Source of the DNA: Stemphylium vesicarium
Lineage: Eukaryota > Ascomycota > Dothideomycetes > Pleosporales > Pleosporaceae
Assembly: GCA_004380135.1 (NCBI GenBank)
Contig: QXCR01000027.1
Coordinates: 1 to 64,000 of the forward strand
DNA length: 64,000 nt
Direction of reading: 5' to 3'
In this document: piece by piece, positions 44,422-57,693 of the stretch
Position numbering within the stretch: the first letter of the stretch is position 1
How the letters are laid out: each line of letters begins with the position of its first letter
Notes under the pieces: model-generated
The model's database searches: none
What the model was told of the DNA's origin: nothing
The model's input: only the letters and a program-made list of their open reading frames with translations
Made by a program: the position numbers and the translations under genes

Positions 44422-46074
44422 GATTGCGGTTTCGATGGTAAGCTTCTACTAGTATTCAGGTGGGATCTGCCGCTTCGTTTCGTAATAGGGACAGTCGTAG
44501 AATACGCCAGCGTGAAGTGTTCCCCGCAGGGCTTGCTATCAGAGTCGTCGAGGATTTGGTTAGTCACTTGAACCGCGGTGTATCTAGACAGAGACCCTGA
44601 GTTCAAACAACGCTACTAGATAGTGATTAGTCTGGTTGTGGCACATGGGTCGTCGTGGGCTGAGCAGGAGCCGTGACCGTCGATTGCCTGCCATTTGGTA
44701 TACCTTTTCTCGATGCGTTGATCGACGCTTATGTATTAGCGGGACGATTTAGGTCTCCCGTATGGACTCTAGAGAGCTGCGATCTCGAGACTGTATCGAC
44801 TCGAGATGGGTAGCGTAAAGAAGTAAAGGCTTGACGTAGATCAACCGACATCAATGGGTGAGGCTAGATGAGCTCCCGTTTGAGTGCAGTCTTGACAATG
44901 ACAGAAGGCCAGACGGATGCAATCTCTCGGCGTCGATGGTATGCGTGCTTGATCAAAGTGCAGACCTTGTGGGTGTGGACTGATGGGTGTTGATGTTTGG
45001 GCGGTCGAAGGGTTGGAAGTTGCTTTTTACTCGTTGGGAACCCGTCACAAGACCAGTGACAGCACAGCTGTACGATGCTTGGCTGATGTCGAGCGGCAGG
45101 TGCAGCGTATCGTGAGCCCGGTCGGCTGCAGCGAGATGCGTGTGTCGTGGGGGTGCAGTAGCTACCAAGGTATGCTTTGTGTAAGATGATGAGTGACGGT
45201 AGCGTAGTGTCTCTCTATGAGAGGGACAAAGAAGGGGTATCAGCATATTGATATACTTCCGTGGACACCCTGCCTGATCGGCACACCAAGCGTCTCCGGG
45301 TGGAGGTGGAGGTCATGCTTCACGCATGCCGAAGCGGGATCTATCTATGGACCATCCGTTTAATTGTTGAGTATCCCTCGTTATCATTCGTCTTGTGACC
45401 TTCAGCTGCGTGTCGGGCCGATGCGGCTCAACGCGCATGTTACCTGGTGGCTTGATTGCTAACCATTCGGCGGCATGGTTCTCCATGGATTGCCTGTTAG
45501 CCGCAGTTGGCGGCCAAGTGTTGGAGGCAAACGGTATCGCGTCGCGTACTGGTGAGGAACTGTGGGGTGAGGACGAAGGATAGCGCTGACCTCGGCTGTA
45601 CCTCCTCAGAGCGGTAAGCGCAAGGGTTTCACCAGCATTAGGGATCCAGGAATGCGCTTCCAGACAGTACCGATAGGCGATAGGACAAACTTTCGGAATT
45701 CATCCGCGGTATGATTGTCTCTGACCAACTCTCCAGTTAGTTTATCAAGTCGAGATATGCGACTTGCGGGGCTGCTAAGATCAACTGTTACGAAACGTCA
45801 CAAGAACACGACGATAGGAAAGGTGCAAACGAAGATGTACGCACGATAAAGCCAAACAAGTAATTGGCGTGGGGATAGTCAAACGATCGATGACTGGATT
45901 AAATCGCAAAGGTGGTATCTATGGAGGCCGAGCCTGCATGCATGTGTCGCCTCACTTCGGAAGCGGGCGTGGTCTAGCCCGAGACCCTAGGTTCGAGATA
46001 ATCGAGTGGGCTCGGAAGGGTAGGTGTGCTCACTTCAATGCTCTTCATGTCGCCGGAAGTACGGTTATCCTGTC
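44422..46074. other. Intergenic region
   Basis: About 1.65 kb between two minus-strand genes. Frames up to about 97 codons appear on both strands but none is biased or recognisable. No repeat or RNA gene was seen. Confidence 0.5.
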
Positions 46075-46986
<912 letters not shown>

Positions 46987-47468
46987 ATTTGCGAATGAAT
47001 GACAAGAAACAACAGAGGAATTGAAGCGCAGCGGTCAATTTCTGAGTGTTGGAAGAGGGGCGGTCGGGGGATAACGAATAAAGCGCGCCCCTGTCAATCA
47101 GGGTCCAGACTCACGTGCCCGACTTCCACTCCGCGGCGCCGCCACCGTTGTCTGACCCCATTGTGATGGGTATTTACCTACGTAGCTACTATCGAAGTCG
47201 TCACTGCACATGTGGCGAGAGCACTATGCAAGGCTGTGAAACTGATCTCGAGCTGAGCAAGTACCTTTTGTCTTGTTGTCTAAATTTTGATCGTTGCTCA
47301 TCAATGCTATTTATCTTGCCAGAAGCCTATAGGCTTGTCGGTATCAAAAACTCAGTAACTTTTCCGTAGCCGGAAGATATGCAAACTTGCTCAAAAAGAA
47401 ACCCCCATACAAAACAAGGAAAAAAGCGATCAACTCCAGACATTCCATATATACAAAGCGGCTTGCGC
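46987..47468. other. IDI1 promoter region and 3' side of homocitrate synthase
   Basis: About 480 bases. A CACGTG E-box word near 47113, inside GC-rich sequence about 125 bp upstream of the IDI1 ATG, is a possible basic-helix-loop-helix factor site. No gene. Confidence 0.45.
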
Positions 47469-49201
47469 TTATGCCACCGTAGCGGTCTTGTTCTTCTTAG
47501 CAACGGGCACCTCAGCCTGAGCATCGGCTGTGGCATCGAGCTCCCTCTTCTCGTGCACGCCGTTGAGTTCCGCCTCAGCCTGGGCGAACTTGGCCTTCTC
47601 CTCTTCAGTCATACCGGGCAGGAGTGGCACTTCCTCCTTGGCGTGGAGGTTGTTGTGGTAAGTACGGATGATCGAGTCGGTGTCGTCAAGAGCAATCTTA
47701 CGGATGTCTGCAATGGCCTTGATCTTGGCCGTGCACTCCTTGTATTGCGCATCCGTCATCTTGAGGCCAAGCTGCTCGGCACGGCTCTTGATCGCGTTCC
47801 ATCCAGTAAGCCTGCTGGCAAAGTGCACGTATCGGGACATGCCGAAGTCTTGAGGGTTGATAATCTCGTAGGTCGAGGGGTTGTTGAGGATGGCCTTGGC
47901 GTGGATACCAGCCTTGTGAGTGAAAGCGCAGAATCCGGTGATGTAGTTCTAGGCGCAAGTCAGTGTTCCGTTCGAATACCTCGCTCTACACGGAATAACT
48001 TACGTTGAATGGGATGTTGACCTCTACGAGATCGGCGACCAGGTCCTCAACTTCCTTGAGCGCCTTGATGTTGTACTTGCTGGTGACATATTCGCGGTCG
48101 GCGACGATCATACGCGCCATCAAGCCTCCAAGAGGAGTGATACCGTTGCGCTCACCGATACCGAGCACCGAGGTGTCGATGTGGGTGGCACCTGCCTCTA
48201 GCGCGCAGAAAGCGTTTGCAATGGCACAGCCAGAGTCATTGTGGAAATGTGTCTCAATGTCGCAGGAAACGACACCACGGAGAGTTCGTACCAAGTCGTA
48301 GACTTGACGGGGTGACGCGCAACCAACCGTGTCGGCGATACCAACACGGTCAACGCCAACCTTGTCGACGGCGCTGTAGATAGAGAGAAGATCCACCAAG
48401 TCTGATCGGAACGAGTCCTCAGAGCTGAAACGGATCTCCTTGCCCTTGCTCTTGACGAACTCGATGACCTCCAGCGCCGTGTTCTTGATGTATGTCATGT
48501 CCTTGCCGTGGCTGTGCTCGCGAAGGTAGGCAGAGGTCCCGATAACGACATCGAGACCGTCAACACCAGTCTCGACAGCGATTCTGGCATCGTCCATGTG
48601 GCATCGTACGTGGGTGAGAATCTTAGCTTTCAACTAGAAATTTGTCAGAATGCGTCATCGCTCCCAAAATATTTTGAAACGTACTCCGAGCTTGCAGAGA
48701 GCCTCGCAGTCCCTTCTTGATTGCTCGGAAGCAGCAGGACTGGTAACTTCGATGTCTAGATTTCTGTCAGCCTACGAATTTTGCAGGCCAGGTGCCGCCG
48801 AGAAAATCCATACAGTCAACACCAAAGTTGTCAAGGGCACGAGCGATCTTGATCTTGGCCTCAAGATCGAAGTAGGCATTGGCGAATTGCTCGCCCTCTC
48901 TTAATGTGCTCTCTGCGCAAGTAATGTCAGCATTGTTCTTTTTTGCGCTGGATAGTAAAACTTCATCCATCGTCGCGTGCGCATCCGATAGCGGTGAAGA
49001 TTGCCATAATGACGTACCGATGATCTTGAATCGACCAACATTTGACAAGAAGTCGCCAACAGGTTGATATGGGCTCTTGTGTGTTGGGTGAGGGTTCTGC
49101 TTGGTCTGGACACCGGTGAAGCCTTCCTTGTTAACGGGCGCACCGTTGGTGCCATTGCTATGGCCGTTGGTAGCGGGTGTTTCTTCGGTAGGAGGACACA
49201 T
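47469..49201 (-). CDS. LYS20: Homocitrate synthase of the alpha-aminoadipate lysine pathway
   Basis: Five exons (49201-49018, 48912-48814, 48755-48685, 48633-48004, 47948-47469) give 487 aa with all phases consistent. The enzyme condenses acetyl-CoA with 2-oxoglutarate, the first step of fungal lysine synthesis. The splice joins rebuild [19 protein letters not shown] (HMGL signature 1) and [20 protein letters not shown]. Exon 4 has [20 protein letters not shown] and the metal-binding [16 protein letters not shown] (signature 2), then [16 protein letters not shown]. The last exon carries [15 protein letters not shown] and the regulatory C-terminal region. The N-terminus is a 35-residue Asn/Thr/Gly-rich extension ([13 protein letters not shown]). 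The ATG giving MCPPTEE was chosen. The gene is called hcsA or lys1 in some moulds. Confidence 0.95.
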
Positions 49202-50586
49202 ATTGGGCAATTGAAGTAGGTTTGAGAGTGTAGGAGGTTTGGCGGGCAAAGAGCGGTATTTGAAGGCTGGGGATTTACTTCCAAGGTGAGTCAAGGACAA
49301 AAATCTGCTGCGTAGAGCGATGATGAAAGCGACAGGGCCGGGATCGGGTCTGTAGCGCCGCTAGGCCGGCTTTGCTCATGTGGGGTTGGGCGACCAACGA
49401 GATGACTTTGCTTCGATGCACGTAAAGCGGAGTAATGTTCTTTTTTCCGCTCTCAGTTTACCTTCTCTCCACAAACCTGGAGAAATTCATCCAAGGCTCC
49501 AGAATTGATGCCTGCCTTTCGTGGCATGCAATGAGTCTACGCGATTGAGCTGCGATCTGACCCACCTCACTCTTTCGTTACGCATGCTCGACGCTGATCT
49601 TGCTATGGACTTGCCACACACCATACCAAGACACAATCAATATCTAGGTTCTGGGCCGTCCGATCCTACCAGCAGTGTGCGTGCCAATGTGTGTTACGAT
49701 AGATATGGCAACGAATCACGGACGGCTCTTAGGCGATTATCATGCGGAATAGCCCCCGTCTGGGTATTCCGCCTTGCGTTGCAACCATTCATGACTGCAA
49801 TCCCGTGTTGACTTCCTTACAACATTTGAAAAAAAAAGCATGTGCAAGACCTCTAGCCATGTATTCCTGCAAATTTTCATCCCATTTCTTTAGGGAGCCC
49901 AATAGAGGCAATGGATGAACATGCGTAAGCACCATCACAAGCTGAAGTGCGACACCCTGACATGTGACTCCATCAGAGAAATCGCTAGCCATTTTATTTT
50001 CGGTCACACAAAGGGTCCAAATGGGCAATGTAGCACGAAATGGGTCGTCCCCTGTTTGCTATTCCCGTGGTAGAACCTTGGGGAATTTGTACGTCTTGTG
50101 GACAGCCGGCGGTCCAATGCGCAAGCCTGCCTCTGCAGGTACGTACTGCCTGCTGCTTTGGACGTTGCGCTAAAACTGCGATGCCTAGTGGATCGCTTGT
50201 CTTGATTGCACGTCCCGACCTCGGCTGCACGGTTGGACCCATATGTGTGCTGTCTTTCCTTTTGGTCGGCTACGCACTAGGCGGTGAGAGCAAGAGACGT
50301 TGTAATACACGACAATCAAAGCATTTGCGGATGGGAGCCCGCTTGGCCAACTGGCTTCGTGCCCAAGAATGTGGTAAGCTTGACGTTCAGGACAGAAAGC
50401 AAAAGACAACAATGCTGGCAAATTTCAGATTCCAAGTGCAAGAACCAAAGAACAGTTGCAATCGAGACGAAACTACGTGGTATCACATCCTAGCAAATCC
50501 AAATCATCTGGTATCTGAGAAGAAGCAAAACGCTCCCAAACGCCCAGCCAAACCAATCTAACAACACCCTAACGGCCAAAAGAAGA
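49202..50586. other. Intergenic region
   Basis: About 1.4 kb between two minus-strand genes: the homocitrate-synthase promoter and the 3' side of NUF2. A 173-codon plus-strand frame (50040-50561) is mixed in composition and unlike its neighbours; I treat it as chance. No RNA gene or repeat. Confidence 0.45.
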
Positions 50587-52068
50587 TCATATGCTTTGCT
50601 CCATCTCAGTGATGTAGAGCTTGATATGGCTCTCCATCTTTAGATATTCGTCGTGAGCGGAATGTACCTCATTCTCAATATTGTCTTTGAGCTCAGCCAT
50701 CTTCTTTTCCGTCTGCTCGATGCGGACCCTGCGCCTCTCCATCTCCCGCCCCTTCTCGCCCCGCTCTTCTGTGAGCTTGGAATGCGTGTCCCTGAGCTCT
50801 TCCATGCGCTTACGGGCGCGCTCTGCTTCTTCATCGCCCTTTGTCTTGAGCTTGTCTGTACGGGCATTGATATTGCCCAATTGCTTTTGCAATAGACGCT
50901 CTTGTCGTTCAACGTCGCGCACGTTATTGCTCCTGTCTGCTAGGGCATCTCGGTGTCTCGAAGCCTTTGCTAGTTCCTCCTCCTCTCTGGAGAGATCCGC
51001 TTGCACATCAGTAAGCAATCTCGTACACGAAGTGACATCTGTTGCGACAACGGCGAATGAGTCGGTCGAGGTTTGGAGGGCACGAGCTCGGCGGTCCAAC
51101 ATATCGATCTGTGTCTTGTCGCCGGTAAGTCGATCGCTAAGGTCGCGCAGCGAGTCTTCCAAAGCAGTCGGGCTTTGTTGAGTGTACGGTTTCAACTTCT
51201 GCACCTCCCGCTGGACGTTCTCCTTGTTTTCGACCTTCTGCTGGAGCAGCTTTTTCAGCCTGTCCTGCTCGGCTTTCGCGCGCTCGAGTTTCTCTGCTAC
51301 AGCCTCTTGTCCCCTCTTTAATTCTAACAGCCGGGTCTTTAGCTCATTGTTGCGCTTTTCCTTCTCTTGCATCAGCCGCTGGGTTGCCGCGCGGTTGCGC
51401 TCGAGATCGGCCAACTGCATTTCTTTTGCTTGCTTGTCATCGTATAATTGTTCGATCCGGAGTTTGGTGCGCTCGGCCTTGTTGAAGTGTTCGTCGATGA
51501 TTTCGGTTTGGGACTCGCGGAAGCGGATAAAGTTGATCATGTAGGAGAAGATCTTTACGAGGCGACCATGGGTAGGCTTGTACAGGTCATTGAAGGTGAA
51601 GTCTTGGATTCCACACTGGATGGGTCAGTCAAGTCTCAGCAAGTGTTAGCCACAGGCACTCACTTCGCGCAACAACTTCCTCAGGATGACGAAAAAGGCC
51701 ATCAAGTCTCTTGTGTCACTGGTATACAGTCTCTCGGCATCTCCTCCGCACATGTCCTCGGCAGCGGCACGCATAGCGGGCGCAACGACTTCGCGTGTTG
51801 TGTTCATAAGCAGCTCGGCCAGCCATTCGAAGACCTTCTGGATGATTTGGGGGTTCGGTTTCTGTAGGTCCGAGACGGTGAACTGGATTCCGATGTCGGA
51901 TATGCAACCTGCGATCTCATTGTCGGGCTTTGTCTGTTAGCATTGCACAGAGACCGAGGCTATCTGCCCGCATACCAAGGTCATAAAGGCGTCGTGCTCG
52001 TTCGCTGGGGGTGCGCGCTGATTGTGCGAAGTGGTGCGCGCCATGCTCATGCGCCCGTTGTAAGACAT
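50587..52068 (-). CDS. NUF2: Kinetochore protein NUF2 (NDC80 complex)
   Basis: Three exons (52068-51976, 51927-51664, 51615-50587) give 461 aa, close to yeast Nuf2; introns are 48 nt each. The N-terminal calponin-homology domain is spread over the exons: [55 protein letters not shown] and [20 protein letters not shown]. It is followed by [16 protein letters not shown]. The rest is one long coiled coil (for example [20 protein letters not shown] and [20 protein letters not shown]) that pairs with NDC80. The complex couples kinetochores to spindle microtubules. The ATG at 52068 gives MSYNGRMSM; a second ATG six codons on is possible. Confidence 0.95.
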
Positions 52069-55000
52069 GTTGGTGTTTTGGGCGATGTGAGTTGGCTATT
52101 CACGTTCTCGTCGTAGATTGCTAGGTTTCGCTTGTAACGATCGCGGGGTGGTGGTGGACATGTGGTGGGCGGTGTTTGTTTACAGGGTGGAGCGCTTTGT
52201 TGGCAAGGCAGGAGCGAGCCGGCCCTTTCCCGATAGGGGAACGCGTAACAGCGCACGAATCCACTTCAACAGCTCACCCACTGCTAGAGGTTGATGATAG
52301 GCGTCGAGTCTTTCCGCAGCTTGCGCTTCTCTCGCTTCTCCCGTATCTCTAACATCTTCGAGATGCTACTTTGCCTCGAAAGTCGTGTGGCGCAACTGGC
52401 CCACCACCCCTTACGAGGCGGCCAATAGTCATCTCACTCACTTTGGAGCAAGTCTTTACTACCTGCGTCAGTCTTACCGTTGACTTGTGGTTGCAGCGTG
52501 TGTTGCATCAACATCAGATTCATGGGAGTATGACCCTCGGATCCACACATGGAATGATCAACACATTCCAAGAACAATGGTTCCTACCGTTGCTGGCTGG
52601 ATATGTTCTGCGGTTGCTAGGAAGGTTTCATGGGCAACATGCCGCCTACTCACTTTCAATCATGCAGTGCTGCGTCGGGCCTAGCTATGCCTCATATGTC
52701 CGACATATTCGAGAGACATCACATCTCAAGCGGAGCGGGCACATTACATCATTACATCCTGGCCCTACATGCATGCAGCGGCTGCGAGGGCGATGAAACG
52801 TGCGACGTGCTCTGGTATCACAACACCTCGCGAAGACGGCGAGCGTCAACAACGATCGGTGTCGATACCCACGATGCAAAATGATGTCCTGGTAAGGCGA
52901 AATATGATGACGCTTCAAGAAGAAGAAGAAGAATATCATGGATCAGGTCCCATTAAAAACTCAAAGATGCAGCTTACGACTTGGGGCAATGACTAGGACG
53001 GTTCCTCGGTGCATATCAATATTGGCATGCTGTTGTGGTTGCTGTTACATGTCAAGCTTGAACGGTGGTAAGCATGTCCGCGTTGGAGCACGAACTGGAC
53101 TGGCCACATTTCGCATCTGGGTCAGATTGAGCAGGTGGAACGAAGTTATTTCTTGGTACTGGGGATCCGTTGCGTTCCCTGCGCCTGCTGTGGGCTTGTG
53201 TCGGAGATATCTCAAACCTTCTCGATGTGAGATGCAAGCGGCGGAATGTAAGCGGACGCGGCCGGTGCAAAAGTCGACGCTGAATGGTGCGTTTCGCCGT
53301 CGAGCAGTTCGGTTGACTTGGAGGAACCATGTGGCAGGTAAGTTTAGTCTTGTCGTTAGGGGTCGATCTCTCAATAGTGCTGGATCTGGACGCACACTAG
53401 CATCTGACCTTGGACTGCATTGCGTCGAGTATCCCGCACACATGGCGGAATTCGATAAGCGGTGCAAAATAGACGTAGGTGTGACACTTGGTGTTCCCTG
53501 TGTGCCCCCGTATTGGCAATGAGTCAACTGCGGACCGCCGAGAAGACGGAAGACGGAAGACGGAAGACGGAATCGAAGTTTTACCTGCTCCAGCGGGCTG
53601 CAGGTGGAGCACGAGTTAGGTAATACATGATAAAACACAACATGGTGCATTTGAAACGGCATCATGCCACGCTCACGTCGTTTCACAACCCCAGGAAGCC
53701 TTGCGATTGTGGGCAAATTTGGGCACAAAAAGTACCGAGTAGGCGCGCAGCCGTTTGCCCCGAACGGCGACGGCTGCTCTCCAGCGAGCATGATAAGGAA
53801 CGCCCACTTGGCGACAAATAGGAAAGGCGCATGGTTGAGACACGGGTACCTGAGTGGAGGAAGGCACAAGGTTGCTGTCGATGCTCTCGCTGACTGGGAA
53901 GGCTGCAGGAAGGATTCGAGGACGGCTATGTCATTGGAGGGGGATACGGATTATGGCCGCAGACCCGGCTAGTGAATCGCACCGTTGCCCTGCAAGACCG
54001 ACGTGTCCCGCTGAATTTCGATACTTCCCGCAGCGCACACTGCCAGCTGCAATGCACCGGGCCGCCGTTGAGTAAAAGGAGGGAGTGAGTTGTCGCCATG
54101 CGAGTCTAGCCATGACAGTGACAGCAGCGTGTCGGCCGTGGTTGTTTTTTCTGCCTCAGCTGCCGGTGTGGCGGGCGAGGGCAGTTATCCGACGGGCCCA
54201 GGAGACATGTGGTCGAGAGATTGACGTGAACGGTACCTGGCCGGGCTGAGGGCTTGATTGGTAGCAGGATCGATGAGCGAAGCCCAGCCCAGGTGTGCCG
54301 GATGACCGCTGGGTGGCGTCCGTGTCTCGCAGCCGCTAGCGAGCCAGGGCAGGTTTTGACGGCAGGGGTGGCAGCATCAGAGGCTGTCCAGGCCCCTCGC
54401 CACCCTTCGTTGGCCGCCGTCACCGAGAGATCGACGCGACAATCTGGGACGAGGTGTTCTGGCGTTCCAGTGCTTGGAGCTGGCCGCCGTCACACCTGCG
54501 CTGTCGTGTCCTTGGTTCAGCAGACGCAGGAGCATGGCGGCAGAAGCAAAAGGCGATGCAATAAAAGCAGCTCCAGTACCAGTCCCACTCCCTCTCCCGT
54601 ATCGGCGCCCTCTGCGCACCGACTAGGGACGAGCAATTCCCCGAAACAAAAAGAAGGGTATATTTTTGGTGCGTCCTCGTGGGTTGGGATCTACATCAGC
54701 GAGGGTCGAGCCCATCCAAGCCTCAAGCCTGTTACGAGCAGGCGGATCCTCCCTTACATCACACACGCTCTTGCAGGCATTCACAAGCCGCGCCCTCTCA
54801 GCTGTCTCCTTCTTTCCCGCTCCATCCAGTCCCTTCACTCGCACCCAACCTATCCGCGTACGCTGCAACGGCCACTGCAATTCACTCGTAGTCGCTCCTG
54901 GCACCGTCCAAGCCGCCGTTTAGTGCCACCCGCCCACTGCAGCCCGCGCAATATGCAGCCCAACCGACCGTGCAGCGACTCCATTTCCAGATAGCACCCG

Positions 55001-55128
55001 CATTGTAGCTGTCTCGCAACACGCTCAGTCGCCTTCACGCGGTCCAACGTGACCGCCGCGGCTGCACACCCTACCCCGAAGCCTATTAATATACACCGTC
55101 GCCGTCGCTCTGGCGCCCGCGAAGCTCC
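52069..55128. other. Long intergenic region with a 7-bp minisatellite
   Basis: About 3 kb between divergent genes. The right end (54.9-55.1 kb), C/A-rich and with TATTAATATAC near 55085, looks like promoter and leader for the gene at 55129. Long minus-strand (53045-53869) and plus-strand (54254-54994) frames have no recognisable motif and are rejected as genes. Confidence 0.45.
53542..53569 (+). repeat. GAAGACG minisatellite, four perfect copies
   Basis: The 7-bp unit GAAGACG repeats four times without mismatch and then degenerates (GAATCG). It is a likely length polymorphism. Confidence 0.95.
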
Positions 55129-57693
55129 ATGTGGCTATTTGGGCGGAGACGCAGAAAGGCCGCTAAATTGAAAGACGGTGGACCCGCTGCGGTTACAGAC
55201 AGGAAGCCGCCTGTCGCAGGCCATCAAACCAACGCGACTCAGAGCAATAATGGCCCGCGACGAGGGCCTAGCCAACGCCAGCGCCGCAGAAGGGGTAGTT
55301 CGCGCTCCACCCAAGCTTCGATGCGTGACGTCGAAAAGACCCTCGCCGAACCCTCGTTTGCAAAAGACGCCTGGCCCCAGTCGAGCACTGAGGACATCAC
55401 CGCACTGCCCTACCAGTACCGTCTGCAACACAGCCCGCACCTCCGTCCCATAACCCAGGAACACAGCGGCATCTCGTACAACTTCCACTCGCAGTCCCAC
55501 TCCAGCCTGCCGCCGTCAGCAAAAGACCGGGGGAAGCTCCAGCGACCCCAGTCAATGCGCAGGGATCCGGCCACAGACTCTTCCCTGGTCCGTCGGAAGT
55601 CAAGCAGAAGGCGAAGAGAACATGATCTCGTCCGTGAAGAGGAAATCCGCGCCATGTCCCTTCCCATGCCACAGAAACGACCAGCCGCCAGCTCTGGAGG
55701 CATGCTACGCCGAGACAGCAAGAAGGTCAAGGGCGCCATGAACAACCGCTTCGAGCGTCCTACCTCTAACGTTTCGCTGCCACTCGCCGACTCCATCCAC
55801 TCATCCATGTCGGGAGGCTCAGAGAATCGTGCATTCCGAGTGAGTGCACTCGACATGTTCTCACCCCGGCCGACCATCCGTGTGTCTGTCGGCTCCAACT
55901 ACCATGCCAGTGACCGCATGTCACCAAACACGTACAGCGAGAAGTCCACACGCCGAGAACGACGACCCATCAGCAGTGAAGACGAGAAAGCAAGCAAGCG
56001 GACAAGCCGCATCGATGACCTTGCCGACGACCTCGATGCCAGAGCACTCCGCGATATCCTAGAACGAGACAAGAGGAAGAGAGAGAAGAAGGCCAAGGCC
56101 GAACAAGAGCGTCTACAGCGAAGACTGGAGCGACGTGCACAGAAGCAAACTGCTAATGAAGTCCGAGGCACGCCTGCAACTCCCAGTAAGGAAGGCACGG
56201 GAATGGTTGGCCTCGGCATCGAACGAGAGCCACCCGAGCCCATGGAGGATGTCCGCCCGTCAACGCCGCCCCAGCCGCAACGATTGGAGCTGCCTGTCAC
56301 ACCTCGTACACAGGATAACAGCCAGCTACCCACCCCGCTAGAGAGCCCTACTGAAGAACCCGTGGTATCCGATGCTCGGGCTATCCGCTACTCGCGGGGC
56401 AGTGCCTCTGCTCAGATGCACACACGAGGCGTTTCGAATGCCTCTATATTGCCGGACCTTATATCGGAGACGATTGCTCATGATACCCCCATAGAGTCCG
56501 CCGAGCAAATGCAAGACCCTACGAGGAGTGGGTCATTACATCCTGTCGAGACTGTAGACACGTTTGCAACCTCCAAGCCAGGTTCCTTTACTGGTCGCCC
56601 CAGCTCAGAAGGCAGGCGCATGGGCGTGTTTGCTTCCCTCTTCCGAAGAGGAAAGCGGAACTCGCAAGATCAAGCACGGCCGACACCATCAGAGATCTCC
56701 TTCTCCAACACGTCACGAGAGTCCATGTCTCGCCAGCCCCTTCCGGCTCATCTAGTCGGAACCGGCCTTCCCACACAACCAATCGAGATTAAGAGGCCTT
56801 CAAGTGTACCGCGGCGAACAATGTCCAAATTCAGGGAAGATCTGCCAGAATTCCCTCTATCACCACCCGATTCTCGCGTACAGTCACCAGAAGTGCCCTC
56901 GACTAGCATTATTGCTGCTCGCCGAAGAGGCCATACTCCGTCAGACTTGCGTGTCGGATCTCTCCCTGGAGACCGATCCGATTCGCCCGTGAGCCCAGGT
57001 GTCCCCATGAATGTCATGTCGCAATCACTCGCGTCAGTCGACTCTGAAGCATCGTGGCTTTCCGGAAGACCGCCCAAACGAGCATCCAACCGATCTCAAA
57101 TGCGCTCTAGCCTTACATCTTCGGTAACACATCGCAATGATGACTTTAATGCTTCTTACGAGGAGCTCGGAATGGCCGACGACGAGTACTTCAAAAAGCT
57201 TACACCCCTACCTGACCAGAGAGGTCGCTCCCCTTACGCGAGCGACGATCGGGGTCGGAAAGCTAGTAGCACTTTGATGGCGCTCGATACGGCTGCCGAG
57301 TCTGACGAGGAAGTCGAGCCAACTGCTGTGCCTCTGCCATCCGGCGAGGTAGAACAGGTTGTTCAAAGCAGCGTCGGTCGTCAACCTACTATAATTCATC
57401 GCCGCCCCCGCGTCAAGTCTACTGAAGGTCTGCTCACTATGTTCGCCGATGACACTGGAGATAGAATGTCAAGAGCTGCCGAGTTGGTGCCGGCATCTCC
57501 CGATCAAGATTCGCCTACATCGCCCACATCGGATTCTGAGCCAGCCTTGTTGCAACGTGCCAAAAGCGTGGATCTCGGCAAGGGTCACGTAAGGCACCTC
57601 AGCGCTGGGTCGGCGAGGCTCTTGGATATCCACAAGCGGTCGAGCACACCTGTGCACGACAGCACGCACGACAGGATGCCCGGACAGGAGTAG
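55129..57693 (+). CDS. Large disordered Ser/Arg/Pro-rich protein of unknown function
   Basis: A single 854-aa frame starting MWLFGRRRRKAAKL. I do not recognise a family. It is basic and disordered throughout, with many RRxS/SP-type phosphosites (RRKSSRRRREH, FSPRPTIRVSVG). One predicted helix spans DDLADDLDARALRDILERD followed by KRKREKKAKAEQERLQRRLE (about residues 300-345), which could form a coiled coil or bind nucleic acid or membrane. Another island reads EGRRMGVFASLFRRGKRNSQ. Its length without stops in a GC-moderate region, and its recurring Ser/Pro bias, make it coding. The short basic, aromatic N-terminus could associate with membrane; that is speculation. Confidence 0.8.
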   Translation: MWLFGRRRRKAAKLKDGGPAAVTDRKPPVAGHQTNATQSNNGPRRGPSQRQRRRRGSSRSTQASMRDVEKTLAEPSFAKDAWPQSSTEDITALPYQYRLQHSPHLRPITQEHSGISYNFHSQSHSSLPPSAKDRGKLQRPQSMRRDPATDSSLVRRKSSRRRREHDLVREEEIRAMSLPMPQKRPAASSGGMLRRDSKKVKGAMNNRFERPTSNVSLPLADSIHSSMSGGSENRAFRVSALDMFSPRPTIRVSVGSNYHASDRMSPNTYSEKSTRRERRPISSEDEKASKRTSRIDDLADDLDARALRDILERDKRKREKKAKAEQERLQRRLERRAQKQTANEVRGTPATPSKEGTGMVGLGIEREPPEPMEDVRPSTPPQPQRLELPVTPRTQDNSQLPTPLESPTEEPVVSDARAIRYSRGSASAQMHTRGVSNASILPDLISETIAHDTPIESAEQMQDPTRSGSLHPVETVDTFATSKPGSFTGRPSSEGRRMGVFASLFRRGKRNSQDQARPTPSEISFSNTSRESMSRQPLPAHLVGTGLPTQPIEIKRPSSVPRRTMSKFREDLPEFPLSPPDSRVQSPEVPSTSIIAARRRGHTPSDLRVGSLPGDRSDSPVSPGVPMNVMSQSLASVDSEASWLSGRPPKRASNRSQMRSSLTSSVTHRNDDFNASYEELGMADDEYFKKLTPLPDQRGRSPYASDDRGRKASSTLMALDTAAESDEEVEPTAVPLPSGEVEQVVQSSVGRQPTIIHRRPRVKSTEGLLTMFADDTGDRMSRAAELVPASPDQDSPTSPTSDSEPALLQRAKSVDLGKGHVRHLSAGSARLLDIHKRSSTPVHDSTHDRMPGQE

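Noticed and set aside
50040..50561. A 173-codon plus-strand frame beside NUF2
   Set aside because: Mixed composition, no recognisable segment or intron signals; likely chance.
53045..53869. A 274-codon minus-strand frame
   Set aside because: Composition is patchy and Arg/Pro/Cys-rich, it runs through the GAAGACG minisatellite, and no motif or start context supports it.
54254..54994. A 246-codon plus-strand frame upstream of the 854-aa gene
   Set aside because: Ser/Arg/Pro-rich without structure; lies in what looks like promoter and leader.
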